64,000 nt of DNA from Nocardiopsis terrae (GTDB lineage: Bacteria; Actinomycetota; Actinomycetes; Streptosporangiales; Streptosporangiaceae). Each line of letters opens with the position of its first letter. Position 1 is the first letter of the stretch. Position numbers and translations under genes: made by a program. Positions 8,443 to 17,206 of this stretch are shown here, in pieces. Location: contig NZ_BMXJ01000002.1 in assembly GCF_014651695.1 (NCBI RefSeq), forward strand, positions 744,001-808,000. The letters are read 5' to 3'. The notes under the pieces were generated by a model that saw only the letters and a list, made by a program, of their open reading frames with translations, had not been told where the DNA came from and did no database searches.

Positions 8443-8515
8443 GGCTCCGTAGCTCAGGGGATAGAGCACTGCTCTCCTAAAGCAGGTGTCGCAGGTTCGA
8501 ATCCTGCCGGGGCCG
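8443..8515 (+). tRNA. tRNA-Arg (anticodon CCT)
   Basis: A complete 73-nt cloverleaf without an encoded CCA. The acceptor stem GGCTCCG pairs with CGGGGCC (one G-U), the D arm is GCTC/GAGC, the anticodon stem CTGCT/AGCAG has loop CTCCTAA with CCT at 8476-8478, and the T arm is GCAGG-TTCGAAT-CCTGC. It reads AGG codons, which are rare in this genome. Followed by a very strong hairpin. No integrase or att-like repeat is visible beside it. Confidence 0.97.
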
Positions 8516-8522
8516 CGCCTGA

Positions 8523-8562
8523 ACGTCGGGGTGCCCTCTCCGCGGAGAGGGCACCCCGACGT
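8523..8562 (+). terminator. Terminator downstream of tRNA-Arg
   Basis: A perfect 19-bp inverted repeat (8523-8541 with 8544-8562) around GC, followed by CCTTT, begins eight bases after the tRNA. Confidence 0.88.
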
Positions 8563-8811
8563 CCTTTCACGGGTCAGAATTCCCCCTCGTTTCGGTCAAG
8601 TCGCCGCGGTTGCCCGCGCGCCGCTCCCCAGCCCCTCGCCGCAGGTGCTCTCCCCCGGCGAACCGCCCCCGCCACCCGACCGCCGTGCCGGTGTCCACAG
8701 AACGGTTCCGGGGCGGATTCTGACGGAGTTCGCCCGTCGCTCGTGTCGGGACCGGCTTCGGGCGCCCTCTGCGTCGATCATGGGAACCAGGCTGACCAGG
8801 GGGGAGATGAC

Positions 8812-9069
8812 GTGACCGACGGAAAGGCGACCGGAGGAGAGGGACCGGTGCGTAGGCCGGGCCGGGAAACGGCACGGGAGCCGGAGCAGGAACCGGCGCG
8901 GACCGCCAGGGCCCGGCAGCGGGGCGGCTCGCCCTCGGCGATCTCGGGGGCGCTCAAGAAGGACCCTCAGCCCGGGCCGCAGCACTGGGGCGGGCCCCGG
9001 CCGCGCAGAGCCGAGCCCGACGTGTTCTTCCCGCGGAAGTTCCCACGCCTGTCCCCGAACGACATCTAG
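8812..9069 (+). CDS. Small hypothetical protein, disordered
   Basis: 85 residues from a GTG preceded by AGGGGGGAG. The product is rich in Arg, Pro, Glu and Gly and shows no domain I recognise. The C-terminus DVFFPRKFPRLSPNDI is less low-complexity and could be the conserved part. It lies between the tRNA and the convergent phospholipase D-type gene. The ribosome binding site and codon position bias support it, but a spurious reading frame cannot be excluded in sequence this GC-rich. Confidence 0.42.
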   Translation: MTDGKATGGEGPVRRPGRETAREPEQEPARTARARQRGGSPSAISGALKKDPQPGPQHWGGPRPRRAEPDVFFPRKFPRLSPNDI

Positions 9070-9122
9070 CCGCCCGGCCCGAGGAGGGCACGGGGCCGAC
9101 GGGCCCGCGGGAGCCGGCGGGT

Positions 9123-10361
9123 CTACAGGAAACCGCGCCAGGGCGCCAGGACGATCTCGCTGAACTTGGCCGCGAACGGGCGCCCGCGCCACTCCTCCTC
9201 GGTGAGTTCGCGGGCGTTGGTGAGGTCGGTCTCGAAGACTGTCTCCAGGTGCTTGGCCACGCCCTCGTCGAAGATCTCCACGTTGATCTCGTAGTTCCCG
9301 GTGAGGCTGAGCCGGTCCACGTTAGCGGTGCCGATCGTGCTCCACCTGCCGTCCACCGTCGCGGTCTTGGCGTGCACCATCGCGTCCTGGTACAGCCACA
9401 GCCGCACCCCGCCCCTGAGCAGCTCCGAGTACCTGCCGCGCGCCATCCAGTCGGCGACGACGTGGTTGGAGTTCTCCGGTACGAGCACGTTGACGTCCAC
9501 ACCGCGCCGGGCCGCCTCGATGAGGACGTTGGCGAGCTCCCGGTCTGGGATGAAGTAGGCCTGGGTGAAGATCACCCGGTCCCTGGCGCGGTCCACAGCT
9601 TCCAGGAACATCGCCCGGATCGGGTAGATCAGCAGCTCGGGGACGTTGCGGTGGACCCGGATGCGCGAGTCCCACTCCGCCGTGCCGAAGCTGTCCAGGG
9701 CGGGCTGGTCCGCGTGCCGGTTGGCGTTCCAGAAGTCCGCGAAGGCGTTCTCCAGCTCCCACACCGCGGGGCCGACGAGCCGCAGGTGGGTGTCACGCCA
9801 CTCGATGGCGTAGGTGGAGCCCACGTTGAACCCGCCGACGAAACCGATCCGGCCGTCCACGGAGAGGATCTTGCGGTGGTCCCGGCCGGACTTGCGCACG
9901 TTCAGCAGCAGCACCCCCGGGCGGAACGCCGGGTAGCGCAGGACCCGCACCGGGGGCGGGAACCGGAAGAAGGAACGCGGGACGACGAGGTTGGCGAAAC
10001 CGTCGTAGACGACGTACACCTCGACGCCCCGTTCGGCCGCCTCGATCAGCGCCGCCTTGAACTCCCGGCCCACCGCGTCGGACTTGACGATGTAGGACTC
10101 GAACAGGATCCGGCGGCGGGCCCCGCGGATCGCGTCGAGCATGTCCTCGAAGAGGTTCTCCCCGTAGGTGTAGACCGTGGCGGTGGTCTCGCCGACCGGG
10201 ATCGAGGCCGGTTCGGTGCGGGGGAAGTTGACCCGGTGCGGGCGCACCCTCTTGCGCCAGTGGTCGACCCCCACGAGGACCGCCACCACCGCCACCTGGG
10301 TGGCCAACAGTCCCAGCAGCCCCCGTTTGGCCCAGGTAGTGACGGTCGAACGTCTCAACAT
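9123..10361 (-). CDS. Phospholipase D-family phosphatidyltransferase (cardiolipin synthase-like)
   Basis: 412 residues with ATG start. One N-terminal membrane segment (about residues 15-32, LLGLLATQVAVVAVLVGV) anchors two PLD catalytic domains. The HKD motifs are HRKILSVDGRIGFVGGFN in the first half and HAKTATVDGRWSTIGTAN in the second, each with His, Lys and Asp intact. Two-HKD proteins with this topology usually condense phosphatidylglycerol to cardiolipin, although other phosphatidyl transfers are possible. It follows a methyltransferase gene on the same strand after 114 bp. Confidence 0.88.
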   Translation of the reverse strand: MLRRSTVTTWAKRGLLGLLATQVAVVAVLVGVDHWRKRVRPHRVNFPRTEPASIPVGETTATVYTYGENLFEDMLDAIRGARRRILFESYIVKSDAVGREFKAALIEAAERGVEVYVVYDGFANLVVPRSFFRFPPPVRVLRYPAFRPGVLLLNVRKSGRDHRKILSVDGRIGFVGGFNVGSTYAIEWRDTHLRLVGPAVWELENAFADFWNANRHADQPALDSFGTAEWDSRIRVHRNVPELLIYPIRAMFLEAVDRARDRVIFTQAYFIPDRELANVLIEAARRGVDVNVLVPENSNHVVADWMARGRYSELLRGGVRLWLYQDAMVHAKTATVDGRWSTIGTANVDRLSLTGNYEINVEIFDEGVAKHLETVFETDLTNARELTEEEWRGRPFAAKFSEIVLAPWRGFL

Positions 10362-10475
10362 GCGGTCGCCTCCGGAACAGGAAGTCCGCTACGGCCCCGT
10401 GCGTAGCGGCCACCCCGGCACAAGGTGGAGCTCCACCGTAACCCGGCACGCGTCCCGGTACCGGGCACGAACCGC

Positions 10476-11267
10476 TCAGTCCCGCGCACGTCGCCGCAGC
10501 ACCAGCAGTTCGGTCGTGGGGCTCTCCCTTCGGCCCTGGACCAGCCGCCGGTCCACCCGGTAGAGGAGGGCCCCGGCGAGCCATCCCGTCGGGGCGGTGA
10601 CCGTGGCCGCGCGCAGCAGGCCTCCCCACACCTTGCGCCACGGCAGGGAGGCGTCGACCTGGGCGTTCATCAGCACCAGCATGGGAACCCTGCGCACGAT
10701 GTCGAACCCGGCCTTGTCCGCCAGCGCCGAGATCGTCTCCAGCGTCCGGTTGACCTGGTGTTCGCCGCGCTGCTCGGGGCGTTGGAGGCAGTTCTCGGAG
10801 ATGACGAGGGTGCCCCCCGGACGCACCACCCGGCCGAGGTTGCGCAGGGCCGCGGCGTAGCGGTCGTCGTCGGTGATGTGGAAGAGCACGTCCATGCAGG
10901 AGGCGGCGTCGAAGCCGGCGTCCTCGAAGGCGTCCAGCTCGGACACGTCCTGACGGACGAAGCGGTGGGTCGGGAAGCGCCCGCGGAGCCGTTCGACGGC
11001 GGCGTCGGTCATGTCGCAGCCGGTGACGTCCCCGGCGCCCAGGCGGTCCCACTGGCGTACGTAGAAACCGGTACCGCTGCCCGCGTCGAGCACGCTGGCC
11101 CCGTCCAGCCCCAGCCGTCCGACCTCGCGCAGGAAGACCTCCTCGCGCACCCGGTACATCCAGCTGTTGAAGGGCCGCCCCAGGGCCCGGTAGCCGACAC
11201 CGCTCTCGGTCCAGTCGTCTTCGAGCCGGTGTTCCCAGAAGTCACGGAGTTCACTGTGGGTAGCCAT
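10476..11267 (-). CDS. Class I SAM-dependent methyltransferase
   Basis: 263 residues from the ATG at 11267; the frame stays open upstream but without family-like sequence. Motif I is VLDAGSGTGFYVRQW (about residues 58-72), the acidic loop after strand beta2 is GCDMTDAAVERLRGRFP, and the post-I region is ASCMDVLFHITDDDRY, then VVRPGGTLVISE. Substrate not recognisable. It sits between a UbiE-like methyltransferase and the phospholipase D-type gene, all on the same strand. Confidence 0.85.
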   Translation of the reverse strand: MATHSELRDFWEHRLEDDWTESGVGYRALGRPFNSWMYRVREEVFLREVGRLGLDGASVLDAGSGTGFYVRQWDRLGAGDVTGCDMTDAAVERLRGRFPTHRFVRQDVSELDAFEDAGFDAASCMDVLFHITDDDRYAAALRNLGRVVRPGGTLVISENCLQRPEQRGEHQVNRTLETISALADKAGFDIVRRVPMLVLMNAQVDASLPWRKVWGGLLRAATVTAPTGWLAGALLYRVDRRLVQGRRESPTTELLVLRRRARD

Positions 11268-11397
11268 GAAACCACTTTCACACCGGCCGCCCCCGTTGTC
11301 CTGCCGCACCGCCGACCCGCCCGGTTTCCCGTCGGCCAACGCTCCGAGCCCGCCGCCGGACCCCGCCGCCCTCCCGCTTCGTCCCGCCCTGACCCGC

Positions 11398-11988
11398 TCA
11401 CCCCCTCCGGCGGGCGACCACGTGTTCCACGAACCCGAGCATGGTCCGGCCGTGCTCCCGGACCTCGAACCCCGCCTCCGCCGCGACGGCCCTCGGCAGG
11501 CGGCGCGGCCGTTCCCTGCGCGCCTCCCTCAACCGGAAGGGCCAGCGGGTGTACTCGATGTGGTCGATCAGCAGCAGGAGCCCTCCGGGCCGGAGCACAC
11601 GGCGCATCTCGGCGAGCGCCCGCCGCTGGTCGGGGATCTCGCACAGCGCCATGGTGCAGACCACGGTGTCGAAGGACCCGTCGCCGAAGGCGAGGTCATG
11701 GGCGTCGCCCTCGGCCAGCTCCGCCCGCGACCCGAGCCCGGCCGCACGGGCCCTGGCCCTGGCGAGCATGCCGGGGCTCAGGTCGACACCGGTGATCTCC
11801 ACACCGGGCGGGTAGTACCCCAGGTTCTGGCCGGTGCCGACGGCCACCTCCAGGACCCTCCCCTCGGCCCGGCCGCACAGCCGGGAGCGGGCGCCGCCGA
11901 CCACGAACCGCTGGAACGACTCACCCCGGTCGTAACCGCCGGACATCCGGTCGTACCTCCTGCGCACCTGTTCGGTTCTCTCGTCCAC
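11398..11988 (-). CDS. Class I SAM-dependent methyltransferase (UbiE/phospholipid methyltransferase-like), MerR-controlled
   Basis: 196 residues from a GTG at 11988 that has GGAGG six bases upstream. An ATG at 12039 is in frame but lies inside the MerR operator and has no ribosome binding site, so the GTG is preferred. RRYDRMSGGYDRGE is the UbiE/COQ5-type N-terminus, VLEVAVGTGQNLGYYP motif I, ITGVDLSPGMLARAR motif II, and LRPGGLLLLIDHI the post-motif strand. Divergent from a MerR regulator with a matching promoter, which implies induction of this gene by the MerR ligand. Confidence 0.85.
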   Translation of the reverse strand: MDERTEQVRRRYDRMSGGYDRGESFQRFVVGGARSRLCGRAEGRVLEVAVGTGQNLGYYPPGVEITGVDLSPGMLARARARAAGLGSRAELAEGDAHDLAFGDGSFDTVVCTMALCEIPDQRRALAEMRRVLRPGGLLLLIDHIEYTRWPFRLREARRERPRRLPRAVAAEAGFEVREHGRTMLGFVEHVVARRRG

Positions 11989-12024
11989 GATGGCCTCCTC
12001 GAGTCGTCCCTTGACAGGAGCCCC

Positions 12025-12055
12025 AGTCTGGAAGTTCATGTGGACATGAAGTCAA
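12025..12055 (-). promoter_or_regulatory. MerR-type promoter and operator with 19-bp spacer
   Basis: Reading leftward, -35 TTGACT (12055-12050) and -10 CAGACT (12030-12025) are separated by 19 bp. The spacer is spanned by the perfect palindrome TTCATGTCCACATGAA (12035-12050). Over-long spacers filled by a dyad are the hallmark of promoters that MerR proteins untwist on activation. The dyad also covers the merR start codon, so binding should repress merR itself. Confidence 0.75.
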
Positions 12056-12510
12056 GCAACGGGAGCCGACCGGTCGACGGGCGCTCCGGCGGGGAACTGA
12101 CCATCGGCGAGCTGGCCCGGTCCTTCGGGCTGGCCACACACGTTCTGCGGCACTGGGAGTCGGTGGGTGTGCTCGAACCTGCCCGGCGCACGGGCGGACA
12201 GCGGCGTTACACGGACGAGCAGCGGTGCCAGGTCGAGCTGATCCTGCGGGCGCAACGGGCGGGGATGAGCCTGGCGCGTATCCGCGAGGCACTCAACGCC
12301 CCGGACCAGCAGACCCTGCGGTCCCTGCTCGGCGCCCACCTTGCGGAGTTGGCCCAGCGCATGGAGCAGCTGCGCGAGGCCATGGAGATGTTGGAGCACG
12401 GCATGGTCTGCCGGCACCCGAACCTTCTGGAGTGCCCGGGAGCACGGGGGATCCTGGAGGACACCGCCGCCGTGGGCACGGTGGAGACTTCGGGGACCGG
12501 CGGGGAGTAG
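12046..12510 (+). CDS. MerR-family transcriptional regulator
   Basis: 154 residues from ATG at 12046 (an in-frame GTG lies 6 bp upstream; neither has a clear ribosome binding site, so translation may be leaderless). Residues 17-85 form the winged helix: LTIGELARSFGLATHVLRHW, then ARRTGGQRRYTDEQ. A long dimerisation helix follows (LLGAHLAELAQRMEQLREAMEML). The tail HGMVCRHPNLLECPG has two Cys and two His, which may sense metal, thiol or redox signals as in other MerR proteins; the inducer is not identifiable. It divergently faces a methyltransferase and lies 83 bp before the STM4015-4011 operon on the same strand. Confidence 0.88.
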   Translation: MKSSNGSRPVDGRSGGELTIGELARSFGLATHVLRHWESVGVLEPARRTGGQRRYTDEQRCQVELILRAQRAGMSLARIREALNAPDQQTLRSLLGAHLAELAQRMEQLREAMEMLEHGMVCRHPNLLECPGARGILEDTAAVGTVETSGTGGE

Positions 12511-12593
12511 GGCGGGGCGGTGCGTTCCGCGTCCTGTCCCCAGCCACTGCTAGACATGTCGCGCACCCGCCCGCCGGACAGAAGAAGAGAGCC

Positions 12594-13676
12594 ATGATCC
12601 GAGAACACCTCACCGAGTACGCCGGGCTCCCCGTGGTCGAGTTCCTGGACGCGGGCGCGGAGGAGAACCTCCTCCGGATGGCCGCCTACAGGGCGCGCAG
12701 GGCGGGGGAGGAGCCCCCGGCCTCGACCCCGCACCGAGGCCGCATGGAGGAGGCCGCGAAGGAGCCGGACTCGGTGGCGTGGCGGCTGCGGCTCAGCAGT
12801 TACAGGGAGGAGTTCGTCTCCTACCTGGCCAGGTTCGTCGAGGAGGTGGACACCACCCGGGTGACGGCCCTGGTGATCGGCGACTGGGGGTTCAGTGACG
12901 GCAGCGACCTCTCCTCGCGCGGCCTCCGGGACGCTCTGATCGGGCACGCCGAGGCCTTCCCTGCGCTGCGCTCACTGTTCGTCGGTGACGTCACCTTCGA
13001 GGAGAACGAGATCTCCTGGATCCAGCAGTGCGACCTCGCCCCCCTCCTGGCCGCCTACCCCCGCCTGGAGGAGCTGACCGTACGCGGGGTCGGTGAGACC
13101 TACCAGGGCGCCAGCACGCTCTCCCTGCACGTTCCCGAACACCGTGCCCTGCGTTCGCTCACCCTCCAGAGCGGCGGCCTGCCCGGCCGGGTGGTCCGCG
13201 AGGTGCTCTCGTCCGGGCTGCCCGCGCTGGAACGCCTGGAGCTGTGGCTGGGCGTGGAGGACTACGGCGGCGACGCCACCCCCGAGGACCTCGCGCCCCT
13301 GCTGTCCGGGAAGGCCTTCCCCGAGCTCCGCCACCTGGGCCTGCGCAACTCCCAGCGCACCGGTGTGTGGGTGCGGGCCCTGGCCGGGGCCCCGGTCACC
13401 GCCCGCCTGTCCTCCCTGGACCTGTCCCTGGGCTCCCTGCGCAACCGCGACGCCGAGCACCTGCTGGCCGCCGTGCCGGTGTTCGCGCACCTGGAGAGCC
13501 TGGACCTGCACCACCACTACCTGGGCGAGGAGAGCACCGAACGCGTGCGGGCCGCCCTCACCGGAGCGGGCGTCCGGGTCGACCTCTCCGACCGACAGGG
13601 GGACGGCGAGGACGACGGGGAGACCGAGGACCAGGAAGAGGACGACTACGACTACTACCCGGCCGTCGGCGAGTGA
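12594..13676 (+). CDS. STM4015-family leucine-rich repeat protein
   Basis: 360 residues from an ATG with AGAAGAGAG just upstream. After an N-terminal region (FLDAGAEENLL; WRLRLSSYREEFVSYLARFV) come leucine-rich repeats, e.g. YPRLEELTVRG, HRALRSLTLQSGGL, LPALERLELWLG, FPELRHLGLRNSQ, FAHLESLDLHHHYL. The last 30 residues are highly acidic with Asp/Glu runs and Tyr (DDYDYYP). First gene of a five-gene operon matching Salmonella STM4015-STM4011 families; all junctions overlap or nearly touch. No biochemical function is established for the family. LRRs normally bind protein or peptide, so a scaffold or substrate-presenting role is possible. Confidence 0.85.
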   Translation: MIREHLTEYAGLPVVEFLDAGAEENLLRMAAYRARRAGEEPPASTPHRGRMEEAAKEPDSVAWRLRLSSYREEFVSYLARFVEEVDTTRVTALVIGDWGFSDGSDLSSRGLRDALIGHAEAFPALRSLFVGDVTFEENEISWIQQCDLAPLLAAYPRLEELTVRGVGETYQGASTLSLHVPEHRALRSLTLQSGGLPGRVVREVLSSGLPALERLELWLGVEDYGGDATPEDLAPLLSGKAFPELRHLGLRNSQRTGVWVRALAGAPVTARLSSLDLSLGSLRNRDAEHLLAAVPVFAHLESLDLHHHYLGEESTERVRAALTGAGVRVDLSDRQGDGEDDGETEDQEEDDYDYYPAVGE

Positions 13677-14914
13677 GCCCGGATCCGCCCCCGGCCCCTC
13701 CGCCCCCGCTCGACCGGCCGCTGGTCGTGGTGTGCGTGCCGGGCAACCGCCGTCCGGCGCTGTTCACCGAGGCCGCTCGGGCCGCGGGGCTCGCCGATCC
13801 GGTCGCGCTCCCCTGGCGCAACCTCGCGGATCCGGCCGCCGGACCGGTCACCCTGCCCGAGGGCGCCCTGGTCCGGGTGGACTCGGCGGGCGAGGACGCC
13901 GCCACCGCCCGTCTGCTTCGCGGCTGGTCCCACGACCCCGACCTCCACCGCGCCGAGGGCACCGCCGACCAGCACCGGGGGTTCGTCCGCGCCCTGGGAC
14001 GCCTGTCCGAGGCGGTGGCGGCCACCCCCGGCGCACACCTGGTCCAGGACACCGGCGACCTGGCCGACCTGTGCGACAAACGCCGCTGCCACGCCCGGCT
14101 GGCCACGGCGGGGGTTCCGGTCGCCCCGGCCCTGCCCGGCCCGGTCACCGGCTACGACCCACTGCGCGCGACGATGGCCGAGCACCGCTGGTCGAGGGTG
14201 TTCGTCAAACCCGCGCACGGCTCCTCGGCCTCCGGGGTGGTCGCGCTGGCCACCGGCTCGGGCGGCCGGATCAGGGCGGTCACCTCGGCCGACCTCGTGC
14301 GGGACGGCGAGGGGCCGGTGGCGCTGTACAACTCCCTGCGCCTGCGCACCTACACCACCGGGGCCGAGGTGGCGGCGGTCGTGGACGCGCTCGCCCCCGA
14401 CGGCCTGCACGTGGAGCGCTGGGTGCCCAAGGCGGGCTTCGCCGGACGCGTGGTGGACCTGCGCGTCCTGGTGGTCGCCGGGCGCGCCACCCACGTGGTG
14501 GTGCGCTCCTCCCGCTCCCCCATGACCAACCTGCACCTGGGCAACGCCCGGGGCGACCTGGCGGCCCTGCGGGAAAGCGTGGGTCCTCGGGTCTGGCGGG
14601 AGGCCATGGCCACGGCGGAGGCGGCCGCGGCGGTCTTCCCCGGCACCCTGCACGCCGGGGTGGACCTGATGGCCTCGCCCGGCTGGCGGCAGTTCACGGT
14701 CTGCGAGGTCAACGCGTTCGGCGACCTCCTGCCCGGGGTCCTGCACGAGGGCCGAAGCACCCACGCCGAACAACTGCACGCCCTCGCGACGGGTCGCTTC
14801 CCCGTGCCCCCGCCCGTCCCGTCCCGTCCCGCCTCCCGGCCGCTTCCGGTCCGCCCTCTCCCACGGAAACCCGATGAACACCGACACCACCAGCACCGCC
14901 AGACCCAGCGCTGA
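13673..14914 (+). CDS. STM4014-family ATP-grasp protein
   Basis: 413 residues from a GTG that overlaps the preceding stop (GTGA). The first 15 residues are Pro-rich and variable; LVVVCVPGNRRPALFTEAAR starts the N-terminal domain. ATP-grasp features: VFVKPAHGSSASGVVAL (nucleotide-binding Lys and flexible loop), HVERWVPKAGFAGRVVDLRV, and CEVNAFGDLLPG with the metal-binding Glu/Asn. ATP-grasp enzymes form amide or ester bonds through acyl-phosphates. SSRSPMTNLHLGNARGDL also matches substrate-side loops of tetrahydromethanopterin/RimK-like ligases. Together with two radical SAM enzymes it suggests peptide or small-molecule ligation, but the substrate is unknown. Confidence 0.85.
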   Translation: MSPDPPPAPPPPLDRPLVVVCVPGNRRPALFTEAARAAGLADPVALPWRNLADPAAGPVTLPEGALVRVDSAGEDAATARLLRGWSHDPDLHRAEGTADQHRGFVRALGRLSEAVAATPGAHLVQDTGDLADLCDKRRCHARLATAGVPVAPALPGPVTGYDPLRATMAEHRWSRVFVKPAHGSSASGVVALATGSGGRIRAVTSADLVRDGEGPVALYNSLRLRTYTTGAEVAAVVDALAPDGLHVERWVPKAGFAGRVVDLRVLVVAGRATHVVVRSSRSPMTNLHLGNARGDLAALRESVGPRVWREAMATAEAAAAVFPGTLHAGVDLMASPGWRQFTVCEVNAFGDLLPGVLHEGRSTHAEQLHALATGRFPVPPPVPSRPASRPLPVRPLPRKPDEHRHHQHRQTQR

Positions 14915-14936
14915 CGCAGGTCTGACGCAGCCCGAC

Positions 14937-15785
14937 ATGAACACCGTGGTCGGCACGCACGACATCCTGCTGCTCACCCTGGACACCCTGCGCCACGACG
15001 TCGCGGTCGAGCTCGCCGGGGCCGGACGCACCCCGAACCTGGCCCGGCTGCTGCCCGAGGGCGGCTGGGAGGAGCGGCACTCCCCCGCGAGCTTCACCTA
15101 CGCCTCCCATCTGGCCATGCTCGCCGGGTTCCTGCCCACCCCGGCCTCACCCGGCCCGCACCCGCGCCTGTTCGCCGCGTCCTTCCCCGGCAGTGTCTCC
15201 ACCGCGCCCGGCACCTGGACGTTCGAGGCGCCCGACCTCGCCTCCGGCCTGGCCCGGGCGGGTTACCACACCGCCTGTGTGGGCGGTACGGGCTTCTTCA
15301 ACCGCAGGTCGGAGCTGGGTTCGGTGCTGCCGGACCTGTTCGCCGAAAGCCACTGGGAGGAGTCCTTCGGCGTCGCCGACCCGCGCTCCTTCGAGAACCA
15401 GGTGGACCGCGCCGTCGAGGTGGCCGCCGCGACCCCCGCGGAACAACCCCTGTTCCTGCTGCTCAACGTGTCCGCCCTGCACCAGCCCAACTGGTTCCAC
15501 CTGCCCGGCGCGACCAGGGAGGACGGGGACACCCGGGCCAGCCACGCGGCGGCCCTGGAGTACGTCGACCGCCACCTCCCCCCGTTGCTGTCCGCCGTGT
15601 CCGCCCGCCGTCCCTGCTTCGCGATCGTGTGCTCGGACCACGGCACCGCCTACGGCGAGGACGGCTACACCGGCCACCGGATCGGCCACGAGACCGTCTG
15701 GACCGTCCCCTACACCCACGCCGTCCTCCCCCGCGGGTACGGCGCCGAGCCCGCATCCGAGCAGCCCGAGAAGGAGGACGCATGA
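14937..15785 (+). CDS. STM4013/SEN3800-family hydrolase (alkaline phosphatase/sulfatase fold)
   Basis: 282 residues from the ATG at 14937, 22 bp after the STM4014 stop; an in-frame ATG at 14874 would add 21 low-complexity residues and overlap by 41 bp. THDILLLTLDTLRHDVA is the N-terminal metal-binding strand of the superfamily, SFTYASHLAMLAGFLP the position of the nucleophile loop, and CSDHGTAYGEDGYTGHRIGH the C-terminal metal site with Asp-His and His. A phosphate, phosphonate or sulfate ester hydrolase or transferase is therefore likely. The stop overlaps the next start (ATGA), which shows coupling with STM4012. Confidence 0.85.
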   Translation: MNTVVGTHDILLLTLDTLRHDVAVELAGAGRTPNLARLLPEGGWEERHSPASFTYASHLAMLAGFLPTPASPGPHPRLFAASFPGSVSTAPGTWTFEAPDLASGLARAGYHTACVGGTGFFNRRSELGSVLPDLFAESHWEESFGVADPRSFENQVDRAVEVAAATPAEQPLFLLLNVSALHQPNWFHLPGATREDGDTRASHAAALEYVDRHLPPLLSAVSARRPCFAIVCSDHGTAYGEDGYTGHRIGHETVWTVPYTHAVLPRGYGAEPASEQPEKEDA

Positions 15786-17206
15786 GCGTCATCCCGATGG
15801 CCGAACCCGTCCGTGCGGACTCCCCGTACCGCTCGTACGTGTACGCCTACCCGCACAAGAGCGCCTACCGCCCCTTCACCGAGCGGCCCGCCCTGGCCGA
15901 CCTGTGGCGGGAGGAGGACGTCAGCTCGCTCTCGCTGTACGCGCACATCCCGTTCTGCGAGATGCGCTGCGGGTTCTGCAACCTCTTCACCCGCTCCACT
16001 CCCCCGGCGGAGCAGGTCACCGCCTACCTGAACGCCCTGGAGCGCCAGGCCGGGACGGTCGCCTCCGCCCTGCCCGCCGGCGCCTCGTTCGCCCGGGCCG
16101 CCCTGGGCGGGGGCACCCCCACCTACCTGACCGCCGAAGAGCTGGTGCGGGTCTACGACCTGATCGAACGCTCCTTCGGGGTGGACCTCACCACGATCCC
16201 GGTGTCGGTGGAGACCTCACCGGCCACCGCCACCCCGGACCGCCTTCAGGTGTTGGACGAACGCGGCGCGACCCGGATCAGTATGGGCGTGCAGAGCTTC
16301 GTCGACTCCGAGGCGCACGCCGCCGGACGCCCGCAGAAACGCGGGGAGGTGGACCGCGCGCTGGCCGACATCCGCGAGCACGCCCGGGCCGGCCTCAACG
16401 TGGACCTCATCTACGGCATCGAACGGCAGACCCCGAAGACCTGGGAGTACTCCCTGGACACCGCGCTGTCCTGGGAGCCGGAGGAGATCTACCTCTACCC
16501 GCTGTACGTGCGACCGCTCACCGGGCTGGGCCGCCGCGCCCGCGCCTGGGACGACCACCGGCTTGCGCTGTACCGCCAGGGCCGCGACCACCTGCGCGAA
16601 CGCGGCTACGAGCAGGTGTCCATGCGCATGTTCCGGCGGGCCGACGCCCCCGACTCCGCAGGGCACGGCGCGGCGGCCGGGGCCCCGGACTACTGCTGCC
16701 AGACCGACGGCATGATCGGTCTGGGCTGCGGCGCCCGCTCCTACACCGCCTCGACCCACTACTCCTTCGACTACGCGGTGGGCGTGGGCAGGGTGCGGTC
16801 GATCATCTCCGACTACGTGGGGCGCGACGCGGCCGAGTTCGCACACGCCGAGGTCGGCTTCGCCCTGGACGGGGAGGAGCGCCGCCGGAGGCACGTGTTG
16901 CAGTCACTGCTGCGCGTGGAAGGGCTGGCGGTCGCCGACTACACGGCCCGGTTCGCCGCGCACCCGGTGTCGGACTTCCCCGTCGAGTTCGCGGCGCTGG
17001 CCGAACGCGGCTGGCTGGAGCCGGGAGACGGGATCGGGAAAGGTATCCAGGACGCCCAGGACGTCGGGGGCGCCGGGGCCTCCGCTTCCGGTAGTTCCGG
17101 GCTGCTCCGGCTCACCGAGGAGGGGCTGGCGCACTCGGACGCGATCGGCCCGGACTTCTTCTCCGCCCGGGTGAACCGGCTGATGGCCGAGTACGAGGCG
17201 GGGTGA
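15782..17206 (+). CDS. STM4012-family radical SAM protein (HemN/HemW-like)
   Basis: 474 residues, starting in an ATGA overlap. The radical SAM cluster is CEMRCGFC (Cys 59, 63, 66), preceded by SLYAHIPF as in HemN relatives. LGGGTPTYL is the SAM-binding GGE-equivalent loop, VSVETSP and TRISMGVQSF are HemN-like strands, and LNVDLIYGIERQTPKTWEYS follows. A C-terminal HemN-type domain (RVEGLAVADYTARF) ends with LLRLTEEGLAHSDAIGPDFF. True coproporphyrinogen dehydrogenase residues cannot be verified, and the context of STM4011-4015 argues for another substrate. The end overlaps STM4011 (GTGA). Confidence 0.88.
   Translation: MSVIPMAEPVRADSPYRSYVYAYPHKSAYRPFTERPALADLWREEDVSSLSLYAHIPFCEMRCGFCNLFTRSTPPAEQVTAYLNALERQAGTVASALPAGASFARAALGGGTPTYLTAEELVRVYDLIERSFGVDLTTIPVSVETSPATATPDRLQVLDERGATRISMGVQSFVDSEAHAAGRPQKRGEVDRALADIREHARAGLNVDLIYGIERQTPKTWEYSLDTALSWEPEEIYLYPLYVRPLTGLGRRARAWDDHRLALYRQGRDHLRERGYEQVSMRMFRRADAPDSAGHGAAAGAPDYCCQTDGMIGLGCGARSYTASTHYSFDYAVGVGRVRSIISDYVGRDAAEFAHAEVGFALDGEERRRRHVLQSLLRVEGLAVADYTARFAAHPVSDFPVEFAALAERGWLEPGDGIGKGIQDAQDVGGAGASASGSSGLLRLTEEGLAHSDAIGPDFFSARVNRLMAEYEAG

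Noticed and set aside
8443-8562. tRNA-Arg as an integration site for a genomic island
   Set aside because: tRNA genes are common att sites, but there is no integrase and no repeat of the tRNA 3' end elsewhere in the window.
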